64,000 nucleotides of DNA from Rickettsiella grylli (GTDB taxonomy: Bacteria; Pseudomonadota; Gammaproteobacteria; Diplorickettsiales; Diplorickettsiaceae), in the NCBI RefSeq assembly GCF_000168295.1, contig NZ_AAQJ02000001.1, positions 831,001 through 895,000 of the forward strand. Direction: 5' to 3'. A program made the translations under genes and the position numbers. A model generated the notes under the pieces. The model saw only the letters and a program-made list of their open reading frames with translations. It ran no database searches and was not told where the DNA came from. Position 1 is the stretch's first letter, and every line of letters starts with the position of its first letter. This document shows, one piece after another, positions 63,780 through 64,000 of this stretch.

Positions 63780-64000
63780 TGACTAAAAAACTATCGCGAG
63801 AAAAAAGGCTGGTCACTATCTTGCAGGATGATTCGGAAAGCTTATTGGCGTTTATTCAAGCCAAAGTTGTTCAATTAAACCGACTCAATCAAATTTGGCA
63901 CACTGAAATGGGTTCTCTTGGTGAGCATACTCGGATCGCTAATTTTCGCGAAGGTCATTTAATTATTGAATGCGCGAGTGCGGCCTGGGCGACACAATTG
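63779..64000 (+). CDS. dciA: DciA/DUF721 protein, 5' part (runs off the right edge)
   Basis: The ATG overlaps the stop of the permease gene (TGATG at 63777-63781). The visible 74 residues (LLAFIQAKVVQLNRLNQIW, FREGHLIIECASAAWATQL) match the DUF721 family, whose LIIEC-SAAWATQL segment is diagnostic. DciA is the helicase loader used by bacteria that lack DnaC. The gene is cut by the window end, so length and C-terminus are unknown. Confidence 0.8.
   Translation, partial: MTKKLSREKRLVTILQDDSESLLAFIQAKVVQLNRLNQIWHTEMGSLGEHTRIANFREGHLIIECASAAWATQL

Overview
The window looks like the chromosome of a Dot/Icm-bearing gammaproteobacterium of the order Legionellales, most likely Coxiellaceae (Rickettsiella-, Diplorickettsia- or Coxiella-like). 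By eye the DNA is AT-rich. It holds most of the Dot/Icm type IVB secretion region in the Coxiella/Legionella order, the gammaproteobacterial SUF operon, the TIGR02049-type gshA with gshB, two glutamyl-tRNA synthetases, and several ankyrin or otherwise eukaryotic-like proteins typical of host-adapted Legionellales. No database search was run; all names come from motif and sequence recognition.

Layout. 1-10 kb: housekeeping genes gltX(1)-cysS, lpxH, a 615-residue unknown protein with an internal duplication, and gyrA-pyrE-cvpA. 10-14.6 kb: a small lipoprotein, a 690-bp intergenic region with a promoter and terminator that could make a small RNA, rne, a class B/C acid phosphatase and tRNA-Ala(GGC) with a good promoter. 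14.6-23.2 kb: the second gltX, yciO, yciB and bolA, mixed with three proteins that look like accessory or effector genes: an 810-residue unknown, an ankyrin-methyltransferase fusion and a 610-residue unknown. 23.2-38 kb: the Dot/Icm block on the minus strand, in transcription order an IcmR-like candidate, icmQ, icmP, icmO, icmM, icmL, icmK, icmE, icmG, icmC, icmD, a second icmD, icmJ, icmB. 38-40 kb: midA and a pteridine-reductase-like SDR.

40.2-48.1 kb: a divergent pair of putative effectors or toxins. On the minus strand is a CE-clan (ULP1/C48-like) cysteine protease. On the plus strand is a 2279-residue protein with N-terminal ankyrin repeats, a TPR-like stretch, a domain with the exact Thr-Cys-His spacing and fold signature of CheD glutamine deamidases, a hydrophobic membrane-insertion-like segment and an RTX-like stretch. 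I rate the buried CheD-like domain the most interesting object in the window.

48.4-55 kb: the SUF iron-sulfur operon (Rrf2 regulator, sufB, sufC, sufD, sufS, sufU, a SufT-like protein, a Rieske ferredoxin) behind a promoter whose -10 overlaps an IscR-type palindrome. 55-57.3 kb: a rearranged patch with a 30-bp direct repeat, an orphan BrnA-like antitoxin with a truncated BrnT, a duplicated 3' fragment of nnrD, a DoxX-family gene and a decayed IS256 transposase. 57-64 kb: nnrD, gshB, gshA, an ankyrin protein, a KimA/APC-type transporter and the start of dciA, cut by the window edge.

The Dot/Icm genes would build the secretion machine (DotO, DotL, DotM and DotN at the inner membrane and coupling complex; DotF, DotG and DotH spanning the envelope). 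The ankyrin, CE-protease, CheD-like and other unknown proteins nearby are candidate cargo, but translocation is inferred from context only.
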